Source of the DNA: Selaginella tamariscina
Taxonomy: Eukaryota; Streptophyta; Lycopodiopsida; Selaginellales; Selaginellaceae
Assembly: GCA_003024785.1 (NCBI GenBank)
Contig: PUQB01000462.1
Span: forward strand, 27,501 to 91,500
Reading direction: 5' to 3'
DNA length: 64,000 nucleotides
Shown here: in pieces, positions 49,417 through 63,049 of the stretch
Layout: each line of letters starts with the position of its first letter
How positions within the stretch are numbered: the first letter of the stretch is position 1
The notes under the pieces: generated by a model
Databases searched by the model: none
Told to the model about the DNA's origin: nothing
What the model saw: the letters and a program-made list of their open reading frames with translations, nothing else
Translations under genes and position numbers: made by a program

Positions 49417-52400
49417 TGTGTGTGTGTTGTGTGTGAGTGTGCGTAAGTGAAACGCACTTATGTGTGCGTGTAAAACATTCATACAACCGTTAATTAAGTT
49501 ACAACTAGCCGGTCTATGTATGTACTTTGGTGTATATCTCACGTGTATATCCTTGTGTCGTTATATGCACATATATGTATCTGTCTGACTGCATGTGGCA
49601 ATGAAATTATATATAGATTATTAGTAGTAGTAGTATGTGACTTCTCATATAATATGTTTTAGGGCAACATTAAATAGGAAAAATACTAACGTTTATTCTA
49701 CAAATTCTTCTGTGTATAGTGGGAGCTTTCTGGAGAAGTGACAGCGTACATGAAGACATCAAACGGGGCAATTCCGACATTGATTCCGGATCATATTGGA
49801 GTATATTTTGGAACTCTCAAAGGCCGTGGGACTGTTGTTGAAGTCCGAGACGATGCATTGGTATGTTATATGTAAATATATCAAGGCATGTACGTGTATG
49901 TATTGTATATTAACATATACACATATTTTCTACATACGGTAGATTTTGATTATTGTTGTGCTGATGTATATATAGATTATGTATACACATATATATACAT
50001 ATTATAGATGTATGTGTACATACCTATACACATAGGTTATTCATTTCAGTACCTAATACATACATACATGCATACATACATATATTCTAATTTTTCTTTC
50101 ATCTACAGGTTAAAAGGCTTACGAGTGCAGAAAATGGTGGTGAGAAGCTTGCACTACCTGCTCCACCGCCCTCTTCACTTGGTATTATAAATTATACTCA
50201 TTATATTTATGTCCATGTATGACATATATTTATGGTCATTAGTTAAAGATAATATTATGGGTTCTATGCAAGTTCATCTTATATATATATGCATACGTGT
50301 ACATGAAAATATACACTATAGAAGTAAATATTGTATTATCTATATTTATTGATGTATTCTGAATTTGAACAGAGGCTAAAGCAGCTGAAGATAGTCTGCT
50401 AAACAAGATCAAGGCTGCTAAACCGGAGGATAAACTAGACGAGCAACAAAGAGCAGCTGAGGAGTTTAAGAAAGGAATGTATGGAGGCGCGGAGAGTAGC
50501 AGTGAGGATGATGAGGCAGCTTCTGCTACTACCAAGAAAAAGATACGTATTAATATACGGGATAAGCCTGTCGCTGGTACCTCTGTGGACCTTAACAAGG
50601 TTAAGGAAGCTACTAAACATTTTAAGCTTGCTGATAGCTTGCCTCCACGTGCTCGGCGTGCTTCATCAGGTGTGTATATGCATTGTCTCTTCGTATATAT
50701 GGATGTGCCTGTGCATGTATGGATAATATATACAATAATGTAAGCATGTTTATGCATGGGCATTTATGAACATTATATACACGCACATATATAACAGGTC
50801 TCTTCTCGTTACATTTATCTTTATATTTAGAATATAATCCTTTTATGGTTGTTTACAGGTGACTCGGGGAGCGGTGTGGAATACACGACTTCGCAACGGC
50901 TCAAAACTTTATGCCAGCTACCACAACGTCTCCGAATATTCCTCAAGCGAATATGTCTCAGGCTTACCTGATGGGAATGGGAGTCTCTGCTGCTACTGGT
51001 CCAATTCCCGAAGACTTCTTTCAAGGAAATGGGACGTCTCAGAATGCTACGGCTCCCGGGAATGCTCTGGGATCTGATGGTTTACACCAGGACTCTGGAA
51101 TAATGCCGTGAATCCTGCTACTACACAATTGCAGAACATGGATGCTGCTTCTTTCACGTTGAAGACTCCAGAACAGACTCAGGTAATTAACTATATACAC
51201 ATTGACTATAGACAGTTATGTTGTGTATTAATTATATATATAGACGTTACATGGTAGTACATATATACAGCAGTCATTATAATGTATGTGTCCTAATTCA
51301 CTGTAGTATGCGTCGTTGTCTATCTTATAAGACCGACCAGAAGTTTGTAGAATTCTACAAATTTATTTTAAATGTGTCAAATTCTTCGTCATTTAAAATA
51401 TCTCTATTTAATGTTAATGGATTATATATATTTGCGTGCACAATTTTTCTGAATGTATATAACCCTGGTACTAATATTATAATGTGTATACAGTTAGCAT
51501 CTACATATAATATGCGCATATATCTTGTACTATATACATATCAGTATTGTGTATGTGTATATTCTATATGTATACATTATAGTGTAATACATATATGTAA
51601 CACCTTTAATATGATGAAAATCTACTATATATGTTTGTTCCAGGCCGTTACAGCAAATGGCCCTCCGAGTTCACGGGGAGACATTTCCTTGCCAGACGGT
51701 GGTGTTCCTCCTCAAGCTGTGCAAGCTATTTCCTTACCTGACGGTGGTGTCCCTACTCAACCTGTTCAACCTGTAGCTTCACAGGCCCCAAGCTTGTTTG
51801 AATCCCCTGCAGCTGCTGCTAAAGTTCCACCTTCGCCCCCTCGACAACTAAAGCCCGGACAGGTACTTGCTCTATATCTTACAACTACATAAAAGACATT
51901 ATTACACACGTTTGCATAATTACAAACATATTCTACGACGTATAAACTGTACGCTACCTGAACTGGATTACAGTTACATGTTAAGGAACTATATAAATAT
52001 CCTCTCTCGCATTAATCAGTATGTTTTATTTACTTTGTAATAGAGTATGGCGTATTTGTGTATACTGTTTATATATCTTTTCTATACACAATATACCATA
52101 GTGTGTTTACATAAACTGTATTTTACAAGTATAATATGTTTACTATGAGACTGGTACTTTAGGAGAATTGCAGCACTTATTCTATATGATTCATGTGAAG
52201 ATAATTTTATAGTATATTACTCTATTTTTTGATTTATCTATATTACGTTGCATATGTAACGTAGTATAATGGTATCTATATTGTTTGTTTGATATATAGA
52301 GTTGAATTTAAATCATGTTTGTTTTGTAATTGTAGGACGTGGATATAACTTATAACAGACATGATACATAGATTGCAATATTTAATATAATTTGTATGTG

Positions 52401-54027
52401 ATTTTATGCGACATTAAACTTACGCTCTTCTCTTTAGGTTCCACGAGGCGCGCCTGCATCAACATGTTTCAAAGCGGCAGTTACACATTTAGAACAGAAT
52501 CAACTAAACGACGCAATGTCGTGTTTGGACGAGTCTTTCCTTGCACTTGCCAAAGATCGATCTCTTGGTATTGATATCAAATCTCAAGCAAGAATATGTT
52601 TCTCAGTATAAAGTCGCTGTACTCCTTTTACAGGTATGTCACATAATGCATATGTATAACATAGATATATGCCACCTATTTTTTCTCACCTACTTTTCAT
52701 ATATACAGGTGGGTACAGCTCTCTCTCTCTCTCTCTCCATATTAATTTTATGCTTATATTTATCTTTTCTAGGAAATTACTAAACTACAAAAAGTGGAAG
52801 GGCCAGGAGGAGTGGGCGCAAAAGATGAGATTGCCAGATTGGCCAGGCATTTAAGTACACTACCACTACAAGCGAAGCACCGGATTACATGCATACGTAC
52901 AGCTATAAAGAGAAATATGGTACGTGTGCAGGTGTATGTGTATGTGATCTTTAGATATACATATCATATCTATTTGTTTTCTCTGTTTAGTTACTATGTT
53001 GCTTGTTTTATTACTTATCAATTTGTATAATAGGATGTGCAAAACTATCGTTTTGCAAAGATTCAGCTCGATTTGCTACTCTCCAAGGCTCCTCCGAACA
53101 AACAGGAAGAACTTAAGTCACTTATAGCCATTTGCACTCAAAGAGGTACATAGCCTATACATCAAAGTGTTCGTTCTTTATAGGTCTCAGAGATACACAT
53201 CATACATTAATACAAACGTGCATATATAGAAATACTGTTTTCATGTCTGTATTATGGAGAATTTTGTATACTTGACGTTCGTGTGTGTGTGTGTGTGTGT
53301 TCCACAGTAAAGTATTACAGTGACATTTACATTCTCTACCCATTCTATGGCAAGTGAAGATATACACTGCTCAGATACATATCTAGATAGATATTTGCAT
53401 GTTTGTATTATTATATAAATAACTTTGATATAACTATGACGTGTATAGTTCTACAATTATGTACATAGACATCCATGCATGTTTGTGATATACAACTGTG
53501 TATACACACAAGCATACATAGACTGGTTACTGCACGTACGATTGGCGTGCATGTCTATTTAGCTGAAGGAGAGACGAATGCGTATATATGTGTATAAGTA
53601 TCTGTGTATTTGTGTGTCTATGTTTGTGAGTTAACAATTATTCATACTTTAATATGTGTATATATACGTATACAGGACTGAACGACAGGACAATGGATGA
53701 AACAGAAGATCCATCACAGTTCTGCTGTGCAACACTTGGACAACTATCAACAATAGGGCACGATTCATGCGATGTGTGCGGAGCCAAATTCTCGGCATTG
53801 ACTTCTCCTGGTTGCACATCTGCGGCATGGGCACCATTCGAAGATCAGACCTGGTGGACAATTATCCGCTGCATCGCCTTTTGCTTAAACTTTGTAAGGT
53901 GTGTGTTCATCTCTCTCCTTCTCTCTCTCTCTCACATAATGAATATCAGGTGACAAATTTTGACGCTGGAGAGGAACACGGGACAAGAGGTTGTACAGAC
54001 GGGATTTTTCTAACTTTGCAGCTATGA
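41907..54027 (+). CDS. TWD40-1: TWD40-1 (TSET/TPLATE complex WD40 subunit)
   Basis: TWD40-1 is a beta-propeller/alpha-solenoid subunit of the plant TSET/TPLATE adaptor complex in endocytosis at the plasma membrane. The start MEWTARQHLEV and the blocks EFDALTGCMLSSIDIGAPVV, VVGTIEGAKAATKVKTDLKK, KLIGAGAFAFHPTLEWVFVG, SRKQLFAVLQSARGSPGS, FVGHTH-free solenoid blocks such as STALSILKDEFLRSRDYPRC, GQFDQAKEAFEVVADYESML and FANFAAESLAPKGPEWAGGN follow the order of Arabidopsis TWD40-1 (At3g50590). The tail has an acidic linker (SSSEDDEAASA) before RINIRDKPVAG, two LPDGGVPPQ-like repeats (about 51690-51760), a coatomer-like block and a terminal pair of CxxC motifs (CDVCGAKFSA, then ICGMGTIRRSD after a frame correction near 53815). 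Roughly 25-30 exons. Frameshifts (for example in the A run near 42658) occur even in this essential gene. The exact 3' end is uncertain; homology ends near 53850. Confidence 0.88.
47478..47535. repeat. (CT)n microsatellite in a TWD40-1 intron
   Basis: About 58 bp of CT repeat starting right after the donor-like end of an exon. No coding meaning. Confidence 0.85.
49383..49435. repeat. (GT)n microsatellite at a TWD40-1 exon-intron boundary
   Basis: A GT-rich run follows the exon encoding NWEIKTFQDSKTV almost immediately, so many GT dinucleotides could serve as the donor. The next exon starts WELSGEVTAYMKTSNG after TATAG near 49719. Confidence 0.8.
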
Positions 54028-54212
54028 GGTGCGTATAATAAAAAATATCTTACATTAACAAAATATATAGTATAATAATAATAATAGTCTTTTAATCTGT
54101 ATAGCGTAATATCTGATAGATTACTCATTCAAGTTTTCTGTGTATACATTTGAATCATATCTATGTACACATTTATATATGTCATATGCAAGGCGGTCTT
54201 GTTTTTACATGG

Positions 54213-54283
<71 letters not shown>

Positions 54284-54866
54284 GTGTATGTTTGCACGTA
54301 TTGTTTCATATAGTAAAAATTTCATATGTACCCCTTGTCTATATATTTATCCCTAGAAGTTCTGAATAAATTGTTAAGAAATTATTAAAAATCTAATGAT
54401 ATTTTACTACAAGGATTACGTAATAGGCTAAACATGTTATGATATATGTTTAATTTGCTGTAATTCGGAGTTCAAGTTTAAACTTGAGATTTCACGATAA
54501 CGTATTTCAGGTGAAATTTTGCATATATATTCCCTGTATTTCCTGTGTGTGTGTGTGTATTCCATTTGTAGTTATGATTCAATTACATTATTTTGAACTG
54601 TTTATGTATATACGCACACACACACGCACGCTAGTAACCGATACTCTTATTTATTATTGTCAGGAATCTACATGCGTTTTTTGGTGTCTGTACAATGGGT
54701 AGGATGAGGTTTTGAGTTACAGCAGCTGTATTCTTTGCGTTGTGATTATTTATATTTTTCTTCTTTTTTGTTGGCTCATGCTATTTGTTATTATTTATGA
54801 AACTTTCACCTTCGTGATATATAAATCGGTGTTTATATAGTATTAAGATATTACGGGAGCTGTATA
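54028..54866. other. Region downstream of TWD40-1
   Basis: Holds the probable 3' untranslated region and a (CT)n-(TA)n microsatellite at about 54212-54284. No further conserved coding block is recognised. Confidence 0.4.
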
Positions 54867-55050
54867 TAGTCACTTACCCTTGGATAAATCACCGTCCTTA
54901 GAGTGTACAAGGGTAAAATGACCTTCGAGCTATAGTGACAAAGATAGTGCGACATAACCCCGTATATCTCTCAGATTGTGATCACACCTACTCTACTTTA
55001 CCTCTTGTTTTTCTTTTTTCTTAAGTGGGCTAGAACCGAATGTATTAACA
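54867..55050. repeat. Shortened relative of the GC-rich repeat at 58-59.4 kb
   Basis: GTCACTTACCCTTGGATAAA at about 54868 resembles 58373 onward in the large island. The block ending AAGTGGGCTAGAACCGAAT at about 55024 resembles the island's right edge (AAGTGGGCTAGCACTGAAT, 59391). The ~900 bp between these landmarks in the island are absent here, so it looks like an internally deleted copy. Confidence 0.5.
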
Positions 55051-58009
55051 CTTAAGGGTTAGGGCAATCTAAGGGTTAAGTTAACCCTAAAGTATATCTA
55101 ACAGTTTCATATAGAAGTTTTTAAAGATATTTAATGACACTTTATTACATCTATAGTAAAGAATAAAAACTATGATAATAAGTAAATAAATTTATCTTAT
55201 TAAAGGCATTGACCTTTTCTAATTCAATATATACATTAACACATGACGTACTACTAGCATTACAATAGAAATATTTTATAAAATAAAGAAATATTTGATA
55301 ATGGATATCATTAAAGTAAATGGATATCTTAGAAATATTCTTTTTTATGAATTTAGGGTTTTAATTTAAATATTAAGAGTAAAGGTATTGCAAAAAGTCT
55401 TTCATAACTTACATTAGTAAGACCTTAATTATGAAAATACAACAAGTGCAGAGGTCTCTAATAGTTTAAGACAGAAACATAAGTGCACGTGTAATATATT
55501 GTAAAGAGATATTAGGGACCAAGTTGAGAACCATACTCTTCATTAATAATCATGGATATTAAGAGACATGAGCAAGTGCGAGAGGTCTCATGTAACTTAC
55601 ATTAGCAAAACACTTACAATTGTAAACATAAATAATAAAGTTTAAAACTATAAGTGCAAGACTATAAACCCTAAATTAGATAGAAGGTCTCTCCCACTAC
55701 AAAGTTCGTGATAAATAAAAAGTAATAGAACGTTATAAAAGAAGAAGAATATGTATCTTATAAAAAACTCAAAGTATGGAAGGTATATTACACCTTATAG
55801 CTGTATTTATCTTTAAATATGAAAATTTTAGTGTGTTAGATTAAACAATAATATAAACATTATAACTTTGACAAGATTTATTATTACAATGACACCTTTA
55901 TAACATAAGGTCAGAAGCAATGCAAAAACACACTGCAAGAAAACAAGTAGTTCAATATATTAACATAATTATTAATAACTTAACATAATTGTTTTTAACT
56001 TGTTATATAAAAAGTTATTATTTATAATTAAGTTAATATTCAATAACCCACTAATCCATGTTCTTTTAAAAATAAAAATAATATCCATTAATTTTGTATA
56101 TAACAACTTGAACTGAAACCGAAAACATTTAAATAAATTAACACTCAAGTGTCTAATGTACAATTAAGGTCAACAAATAATAACAAGTTTTACAAATAAT
56201 TGTGTACAGCTTGAGTCAATTTCTTAATGATATAATTAACTTCTTTTAGAAAAACATAAAAAGCAACAGCATCACTATTAAAAATCATAACATAAAACAT
56301 TACATTAATAATTATTAAGTAACATATATAACTTTGGTTTTAATATTATACATATTCTAAACCAACATGAATTAATGGATTAATTATATGATATACTCTT
56401 ATATATGCATAATATTATTTTAAGTCCAATCTTGAGAAGAAAAATTATATAAACATCACTAAAAGCATTTTCACATGTGAAGATTAAATTTAAATTAAAT
56501 ATAATATCATCTTTTGGGTTAAATGTAAATATTCCAACTTGATTTATTGTTACACTACATTATGATTAAACCACAAGTTATATTTCATTTGACATAGACT
56601 AAAACTCACTTAAATCAATAATTTATCATACTTTACTTGAGAGTGTCGATGATGATAAATATTTCTTTATTAATAATGTTGTTAAACTTTTACAATAAAT
56701 AAGGTGTTTTCAAATGTAAGATAACACCTAAATGTGAACCATAGAAGAGTCATCGGCCATGATCACATATATATAAATTATTTTGTAACACCATCAATGT
56801 CTTTTGAAGAGTATTTTTATCATCATTATTAAATGAGTTGTAATTGATGCTTAAGATCATAACTAATATTTAAGATTATAATAAATGGTTCATGCAAAAG
56901 TAAGATGCAATTGATATACTTGGTTTGTATGTTATATAAAATGTTTTGTAACTCTTCGATAATTAACATATTGTAGGCTATTGATACTTGTAATGAATAT
57001 ATTCAAATTGAGTGATAAGGCACCTTTATTACAGGATCTTTTATATATATAATAATGATATTTGTGTTCTTCAACACAAGTACAATTATTAATTAAAAGT
57101 GAAACTCGTGAATTTTCCAACATGTTTAGTTCATTAAATTGCATGTAGTGGGCATGAAAGAATTAAATTGCATGGGCTGATTAAGTAAATAGATTTGGCT
57201 TATTCAAGTATATTAGAAAGAAAAAAGAACTTTCTAATGTGTTAAAAACAATTTCTTCTCACAAATTATAAATATGACATGCCATGATACAATAATAACA
57301 TAAATGTCTTTAAATAATTCTCACTATCTAATAAGCTTGTTGACAAGGAGGCTTCTTAAATCAACTACATGGTAAATAGATAAAGATATTTCATGAGATA
57401 CTATATAATCATTAACATATACCTGCAATGAGCAACCATGATTTAAACAATATTGCAACCACTAATGGAAAATCACAAGGCATAATATAACTTAAAACAT
57501 TGAAGTGGGTCTAATGCTTGAGACGTGCAACATTTTGCAAAAATGTAAGAAGATGATTGTAAAGATGTAGAGTGAACATTTGGTGTTCTACAAGCGCATT
57601 TTTAAACCTATACGTTTTTAGAAATTAAAAACTTAAAATTTTTTAATGATTGCTTGTGTATTACACAATATGATTATACATAATAAATGTGGTGAATGCA
57701 ATAGGTTTGTGTTAATCTCAAGGTTGCAAAATGGAAATGATAGAGACCTATAAACTTTCATCTAACCATATTAGCACATGTGAGACACCATTGCACATTA
57801 CTAGTTCATGATGACCTTATTAAACATTTTGGGTGAGAAAAATGTGAATAATAATTTTTTATATATTTTTTAAAGTTTTCTTACTTATATTAAATAAAAA
57901 TTAATGATTCCTTCTAACCTTGTCATTTATTTTCTTAATACACTTCGTTTCTCCAACATAAAGTATTGCTTACTTATCTCATCCATCCCATTTAACGACA
58001 TTGTCAGAG
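55051..58009. other. AT-rich intergenic region
   Basis: About 3 kb of AT-rich DNA. Phrases such as AAGTGC followed by GAGGTCTC recur near 55448 and 55575, hinting at decayed repeats. No domain or RNA gene is recognised. Confidence 0.4.
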
Positions 58010-59410
58010 TTTTAACCAAAGGGCCAACACGTGGCTGCCAGGTGGCCATTCGGCGTCATCACCCTGTGTGAGCAACGCTAAGTTTCCCAAACAACCCCAA
58101 CGACCCCTAGGGTTAGACTCTAATGCCCAAGTAGGAGACTTAGGGTTTAGCCTAAGTCTCCCTAGAATGTCTGCCCCCAGAACCCTTGAGGGATAACCCT
58201 AGTTGACTTAGGGTTTAGCCTAAGTCTCCCTAGAGTGTCTACCCCAAAACCCTTGAGGGATAACCCTAGTTGACTTAGGGTCTTGCCCTAGAAGACCTAG
58301 ACAGGCTCATGCCCTAACCCCCATCAAGGAGACGTGTGTTCCACACATACCCCTGACAGAGCTAAGGCATCGTCACTTACCCCTTGAGGAATCACCCTCA
58401 TCCGGGAGTACAACCCCTTTAGGGCGACAAGGGGTACCCTGAACCACGACTAACCCCTAAGGGTTTGAGTGGCCAAGTTATACCCTAGACCTAGGGCTAG
58501 TACTTAGTGAGGACACGAGTGTGCGCCGTAGGCGGACACGAGTGTTCTGCTAAGCAAACTCCCTAAGGCTAGGTTTGGGATAACCCTAAGCACATGACCT
58601 TGCGAGTGCCTCACGAAAGGGCTCTGCTAACAGCTTAGGTTGTTCAACCCTTGGATTCCAAGGAGAACACTCCCCTAGCCAAGTGTGCCAAAGCACACCT
58701 AGTTACGAGACCTAACCTCCCTTGAGCGGATGCCCAAGGCTTAGCACCCTAGTGCAAGCACAAGCATCTGTTTGCTAGAGTATCCAACCCCTTGGCGACA
58801 AGCCCATGACATAACCCCAAAGGGCGTGCCTGGGCGTTGTACCATGTGACGTTTAGCCCAGTGTCACATCTCCATGTGACACTGCCTTCCCCGATGTGGG
58901 CTATCATGCCATAGCCCTTAGATTCAAGAGTTGCACCAAGTGCCACAAACGTGGCTCCTAAATGCCAACTCTAGAACCCCTCAATGAACCCTCAGGAACT
59001 AGGTAACGTGAACCTGTCAAACAAGATCCCACACCCACAGTTGGACAAGGACACGGATGTGCCTTGCTTGGCCGTGAGTGCTACACCTAGCTTGACGTGG
59101 AGGAGGAGGCTGGAGACAAGCCTCAACCTCTGCCTCTTGGAACGTGCATTCCGACAAGACCTCCCAGGCATGGATTCGCCAACGTTAAGGGTAAGCTACC
59201 CCGAAGGTGGGACGTACCCCTGGCATCTGGAAGTTAGGGCGGCACAACAGAGGGTTGTGCCTTAACGACACAAGCTAGAGCTTGCACCGGGAGAAGAGTA
59301 ACGAGCTCAGTCATGAACCCAGGAACCCTCACTCCTATATACTCTACCTTATTTATGTGACGGAGCCCCCCCCCCTCTTTTCCTGTTGTGTAAGTGGGCT
59401 AGCACTGAAT
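58010..59410. repeat. GC-rich repeat island, possible non-autonomous mobile element
   Basis: A 1.4-kb block far more GC-rich than its flanks, dense in CCCTAGGG-like and AACCCTTGAGG-like phrases. Inside, a 67-68-bp unit starting GACTTAGGGTTTAGCCTAAG is repeated from 58137, 58205 and 58272 (third copy partial). Each unit opens with an inverted pair GACTTAGG/CCTAAGTC. An open frame at 58984-59265 has no recognisable domain. A shortened relative lies at 54867-55050. I see no reverse transcriptase, integrase or clear LTR. Confidence 0.6.
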
Positions 59411-60940
59411 TTTAGCCCCTTAGACAATTAACAGCATGAGCCTATAACTACAATCAATGTCCAAAGTAAAGGGTTGAGTCATAATAAAAACTATGACAGA
59501 CATTGCCATTATAATTTACTCACAGGTCTTCTATTAACTACAAATGCAGCATCTCATTTAATGCATTTGTCTTTTAGGATGTATGTTTAAGTATTACTTT
59601 TTGGTTTTTCATTGTTTGCTCTCTTAGGTAGTAGCCTCAAACTTATTGACCTTGATTGATACGTCTAGGTGTTTTCAACTTCAGCAATCTTCTCAAGTTC
59701 ATTAGCTTCATTATCTTTAATAGCATTTCCTTCACATTTTCTAAAGCATCTATATTAAATGAACTATTTCATTATATGTTTGTGTGCACATAAAGTGACA
59801 TGATGTTGTTTTCAATGAAGATTTCAAGAATATAATACTTTTTCCTTCCTCTTTTTTTTTCACCATATAATACTTTTTCCTTCCTCTTTTTTTTTTCACA
59901 ACGTAAAATTTAAGTGCCTTATATAACACATTTTAAGTTGTAATACTTTCGAAGGGTTACTTCTAACTGGTGCTACAACATTAATGTGTCACTAATAAGA
60001 TCTTGAGTCCTATTCCTATTTTTATTCTAAATAAGCACCTACATGTAGCCTTCACTAAACTTGTTCTAATAGTTAACCAACCCATCAACATCAACTTTTC
60101 AAAGATTTTGCATAAGAAAGGAGTGTACTTCTACTCTATTCCTTTTGTCAAAGTCCTCACTAATCTCCAACCTCATACTCTACAAAATACCAATTCTTCA
60201 ACTTCTTCTTTCTTGACATGTGTAACCACCATGCTACTTTTTGAGGGTCCTATGTGATACATGGTGTTATATGATGAGTGTCTATGAGAATGTTTTATTA
60301 AAAAGAAGCTTTAATATAGTTAATATATAGAATATACTTATTTATTAATATAAAAACACACTTGTATTTACAGTTTACTTTGTTGTATTCATGTGTAAAT
60401 ATTCAAAATTTTTCGAAAATATTTACAAATTAATTGCAATATTGTTATTATGAATAATTAAATTGTTTAAATGCACTAAACACTCATGTTATATTCTCAT
60501 TATCACATATATTAATATGCAACGCATATGTACGTGCCACTTGAGACTTATGCATACATGTGTATGTATATACTGATATATGAATAACCAAATTCAGTTT
60601 AAGTATTCAATACATTTGATTGCTTAGATGGGATGCTATTTATACATGAAACCCTAACATGTATATTTTTAACATTTGTCAACTTAATTAGTTAGTTGGT
60701 TTAAGATAGACTATTTAATTTAAAATTCATAATCCGTGACTTTCATGCTTGTCTAGTCCATGACCTAGATGCCCTACATAAAGTGTGGAGAATAATAACA
60801 ATAGACCTTCAAACTTTGCTGCTGTACTCTTCTATGGGGATTCCAAAAGCAACAATGCTTCTTTTTGAGTTGAATACTACAAAAAGAATATACTCCACGT
60901 CTCGTTTGTGTACGTTGTAATGCGTGTGTATATGTGTGTT
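59411..60940. other. AT-rich intergenic region
   Basis: Contains a 34-35-bp tandem duplication (CTTTTTCCTTCCTC phrase) at about 59831-59898 and an unremarkable open frame at 60003-60257 without recognisable domains. The 3' untranslated region of the dirigent gene would lie at its right edge. Confidence 0.4.
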
Positions 60941-61487
60941 CTAATCAATTATTATTTGATATTCTTCATAATGAATTACTGTGATATTAATTTCTAGACT
61001 GACAGAGGAAGGAGTGAACTTGACAGTTTTAATGAGTGCATACCCCTGTGCCTTTCTAAACACCCCAGTACCACCAATCACAGCGATCTCACGCACAGTC
61101 TGGCTTAGAATGTCTGCTCCATGCAAGCTGATGGTACTCCCAGAATACTCACCGGACTGGAACACAACAGAGAATGTTAGCAGGAGACTCTGCCCATTGA
61201 TCTGGGAGACGATCCATGTCCCCTGGCCTCGTCCGATCCGTGCCGAGGTTTGCTTCGGTCCATCCGTGATCACGTCGTCTATGACAGTCACGGTACCGAA
61301 TCCGCCGGTACCTGAAATGTAAGGGTCTCTTGTAAGACCTGTATATACAGAATTGTTACTTGCCTGCAACCATGAGGGCTGTCTGATTGGGCGGGAGAAC
61401 ATTGTCATGCATGTAAAACTGCAGAGATGTCTCCTTAGCAGATGAAACTCCACATAACGCTGCGAAGAATACCAAGAAAGGCACCAT
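60941..61487 (-). CDS. Dirigent protein, secreted
   Basis: Dirigent proteins guide stereoselective radical coupling of monolignols in the apoplast (lignan and lignin-related pathways). The start at 61487 gives a signal peptide MVPFLVFFAALCGVSSA, then TSLQFYMHDNVLPPNQTALM, the usual dirigent opening. The second exon carries GFGTVTVIDDVITDGP, the FSVVFQSGEYSGSTISLHG strand, TVREIAVIGGTGVFRKAQGY and an N-rich end. These are the core beta-barrel blocks in the expected order, and the length of about 165 residues fits the family. The single intron (about 61312-61363) starts GCAAGT and ends TTTCAG, so it is a GC-AG intron; without it the frame would run on with a different N-terminus. Both exons appear intact, unlike most genes here. 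Substrate and stereochemistry cannot be read from the sequence. Confidence 0.85.
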
Positions 61488-63049
61488 ATCTGTGCGCCCG
61501 CGCGTTATGTGGATCCAGGAAAGGGTATATGCGTTTTTAGTTTTAGTGGAGGAAGGTTTATGACAGGCGTGGAAAAAGTACTGAACAGTGTGTATATAGT
61601 GCTTTGCATCACCAGAGAATTGAAAATGACGGCTGGAGTTATCCGTAACGTTTTAGATTGGTCAAAACGTTATTAAGAATTAATTAATTATGTTAGGGTT
61701 AGGGCCAAGTCAGATCCACGTTTTATTTTTTTTATATTGACTGGACAATTACGTGTATGTGTCACAGTTTTCAACATTGCATAATTCTCTCACACACACG
61801 CACACAATTTATGTGTGGCCATGTGTTAAGACAATAGATAGGACATACATAGCATTAAGTGGCTATAAACTGATATATTTGATATATTGACATTAGATGG
61901 TGGTTACCAATGGAACTGTTTTGCTAAAAAACCAAATGGGATATGTTTATGTGTGTGCGTGTGTCTATGTGTGAAGGATAGAAGCTAAAGAATAGCTCTA
62001 TAAGATGTGACCCTCACCAAATATTAAATTTTCCACTTACATGTGAACAATATTTATAAATATTTAAATAATGTCTAAGTTAAAACTGTACACAATATTT
62101 AAACAATCAAACCTACAATACATAATATAGTTTAATTTTTAATTATTATTGAGTATGATTATTCACTTACATTTTTTTATCCCATTATAAGACATAAATT
62201 CTTTTTCATAATAATTTGGTGAGTAACTTTGTTAATCATAATAAATAATAATAATAATAATAATTATTATTATTATTATGTTAAATTGTATTATTAATCT
62301 TTATATAATATCTTCTCGTTGACTAAATGTTAAATAAAATTAATTAAGTACTTATAATTTTTGTGTAATAAATTTTTAAATAACACTCATGCTTTACTAA
62401 TACACATAATGTACGTAATGTTTCTCTTTCAGTACATTAGTAATACATGTATATCATAATAATATTTTTCTATTATGTTTTGAAGTTAAATATTAAATAT
62501 TATTGTAGTTTTAGCATTAGTGGATTTTAAATATTTTCACTATAATTTTTTATTTCACTTTTAAATTCATTATATATTTAATACATTATTTTCAAATATA
62601 AATTGAAGTTATTACTTTTGAATTTGAACATACTTTAAATCTTATTTCTGAATAATATGTTTCCTTACAGCTTTATATATTTAAATCCTCATTAAACATT
62701 GGAATTTAATAGTTATTTTTAAGGTAATAATAAAAAATATTGTTGATTAATGTAAATACTAACGTTACCACAGTATATAACAAATTTCACTATAGCCTTC
62801 GCCTTCAAATATTTGATTTTAATTTTTTATAATATAAATATATTGATAAATGCAACATAATTATTTTTTGTTCATATAAATATTAAAAACAAAGTTCTTT
62901 CTATGTAAACAAAAAATCAGAGATAATATAGCTAAATAAATATTATATATAAATTAATATTATTTATCCAATTTTAAATCTAGAATGGGAATGATATAAA
63001 AAAAAATTAATTAATACTTACGTATTAATTATTAATATTTTAAAAAATA
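61488..63049. other. Dirigent promoter side and AT-rich intergenic region
   Basis: The first ~200 bp hold the likely promoter of the dirigent gene, with a TATATA-like motif near 61595. The rest is AT-rich, including an (AAT)n-(ATT)n palindromic microsatellite at about 62243-62279. No coding region is supported. Confidence 0.45.

Noticed and set aside
58010..59410. LTR retrotransposon
   Set aside because: No pair of long terminal repeats, primer-binding site, reverse transcriptase or integrase could be recognised.
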